Assembly: GCA_002697705.1 (NCBI GenBank)
Contig: NZXL01000077.1
Span: 10,001-17,084, forward strand
DNA from: Methanobacteriota archaeon
Lineage (GTDB): Archaea > Thermoplasmatota > Poseidoniia > Poseidoniales > Poseidoniaceae
Direction: 5' to 3'
Length of the DNA: 7,084 nucleotides
Each line of letters begins with the position of its first letter. Positions within the stretch are counted from its first letter, which is position 1. Position numbers and translations under genes: made by a program. Under the pieces are notes generated by a model, which saw only the letters and a program-made list of their open reading frames with translations, did no database searches and had not been told where the DNA came from. Below are positions 6,539 through 7,084 of the stretch, one piece after another.

Positions 6539-7084
6539 TTTCATTCTCTCTATGATATTCCAACCCATTACGGCAAAAATAACACTGAAAATTAGTATGA
6601 ATGAGAAGTTTAAGAAACCTCGTCCACTTTCTATAGAACCATATGATGAATAGTCAAAAGTTAGTATTTTATAATCTCCATTTGAATTTATTCCATGCAT
6701 ATAAATTATCTTAGAAGAAGAACCATAACTCTCTATTTCAATAGGTAGTTTATGTTGTAAATCTATTACCTCATATCCTTGATTAGTCCATTTGATTACG
6801 GAATCTGAACTAATAGAGCCGAAGAACCAAACAACGTCACAGTCTGCTTTAATCGCTGCAGAACTTGTTATTGTTAAATGTTCAAAAGTTAAATCATTAG
6901 AATCGAAAATAGTGGTCTGAGTAGTTCCCGCAATTATCATTTCATCACCCATTCTTATCATCGAATGAAACTCACCTGATGGGGCAGAATACATCTTATT
7001 GAGCATCGGTGCAGTAAATCCGCCAGTCCATATTACATGTCCAATAACGGGATTTATTTCAGGTGATGCAGGATTATTATCTTG
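6533..7084 (-). CDS. C-terminal part of a predicted propeller-like, membrane-anchored surface protein (5' end outside window)
   Basis: I do not recognise a named family. The frame is open from the window edge, giving 183 visible residues; ATG at 7006 lies inside this frame and is probably not the true start. Three successive segments share a pattern of a hydrophobic strand, glycine, polar turn and second strand. Examples are EMIIAGTTQTTIF, DVVWFFGSISSDSVIKW and KIIYMHGINSNGDYKILTF, with the glycines at fragment residues 53, 89 and 131. Spacing of about 36 and 42 residues fits beta-propeller blades. A single hydrophobic helix follows (about 157 to 178), then a short tail E-R-M-K-F carrying R and K. 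This suggests an extracellular domain held in the membrane by its C-terminus, with the charged end in the cytoplasm. Two tandem TAA stops end the gene. It lies on the same strand, 52 bases upstream of mutS, with no visible functional link. Propeller assignment is inference. Confidence 0.7.
   Translation of the reverse strand, partial: QDNNPASPEINPVIGHVIWTGGFTAPMLNKMYSAPSGEFHSMIRMGDEMIIAGTTQTTIFDSNDLTFEHLTITSSAAIKADCDVVWFFGSISSDSVIKWTNQGYEVIDLQHKLPIEIESYGSSSKIIYMHGINSNGDYKILTFDYSSYGSIESGRGFLNFSFILIFSVIFAVMGWNIIERMKF

Noticed and set aside
1..7084. Search for tRNA or rRNA genes, CRISPR arrays, transposase genes, attachment sites or a defence island
   Set aside because: I saw no cloverleaf, spaced direct repeats, terminal inverted repeats or mobile-element proteins; the window is filled by five ordinary genes with short gaps.

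Overview
This AT-rich, almost wholly coding window looks like chromosomal housekeeping DNA. It holds five protein genes and no RNA genes, mobile elements or CRISPR. The organism is most likely a marine mesophilic archaeon of the Marine Group II / Poseidoniales type (Thermoplasmatota). That is an inference from four things: an MutS-MutL pair next to a C-terminally membrane-anchored surface protein, an MutS tail motif that resembles an archaeal PCNA-binding box, start codons mostly without a Shine-Dalgarno, and T-rich, hairpin-free gene ends. A bacterial host cannot be excluded, because MoaA, EPSP synthase, MutS1 and MutL are all shared with bacteria.

Layout. Positions 1-334 (minus) are the N-terminal third of MoaA, the radical-SAM enzyme that starts molybdenum cofactor synthesis, cut by the window edge. 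A 64-base gap separates it from the divergent aroA (399-1775, plus), encoding EPSP synthase of the shikimate pathway. aroA runs tail-to-tail into mutL (1786-3795, minus) with only 10 bases between stop codons. mutL lies downstream of mutS (3805-6480, minus). Nine bases separate them, and a Shine-Dalgarno for mutL overlaps the mutS stop, so the two form a mismatch-repair operon. Upstream of mutS, after 52 very AT-rich bases, is the C-terminal end of a propeller-like surface protein (6533-7084, minus) whose N-terminus lies outside the window.

How the genes work together. MutS recognises mismatches (F46 and E48 of the F-x-E motif are present). MutL carries both a GHKL ATPase and the complete metal-dependent nicking-endonuclease motif set, so the predicted pathway is the MutH-independent kind that relies on the replication clamp for strand choice. 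Each protein has a clamp-type peptide: Q835-L842 in MutS and Q528-P533 in MutL. The MutS peptide sits where bacterial MutS has its beta-clamp motif but reads like a PCNA-interacting box. This is the most interesting observation here. moaA and aroA have no evident functional link to mismatch repair. I found no convincing new biological system.
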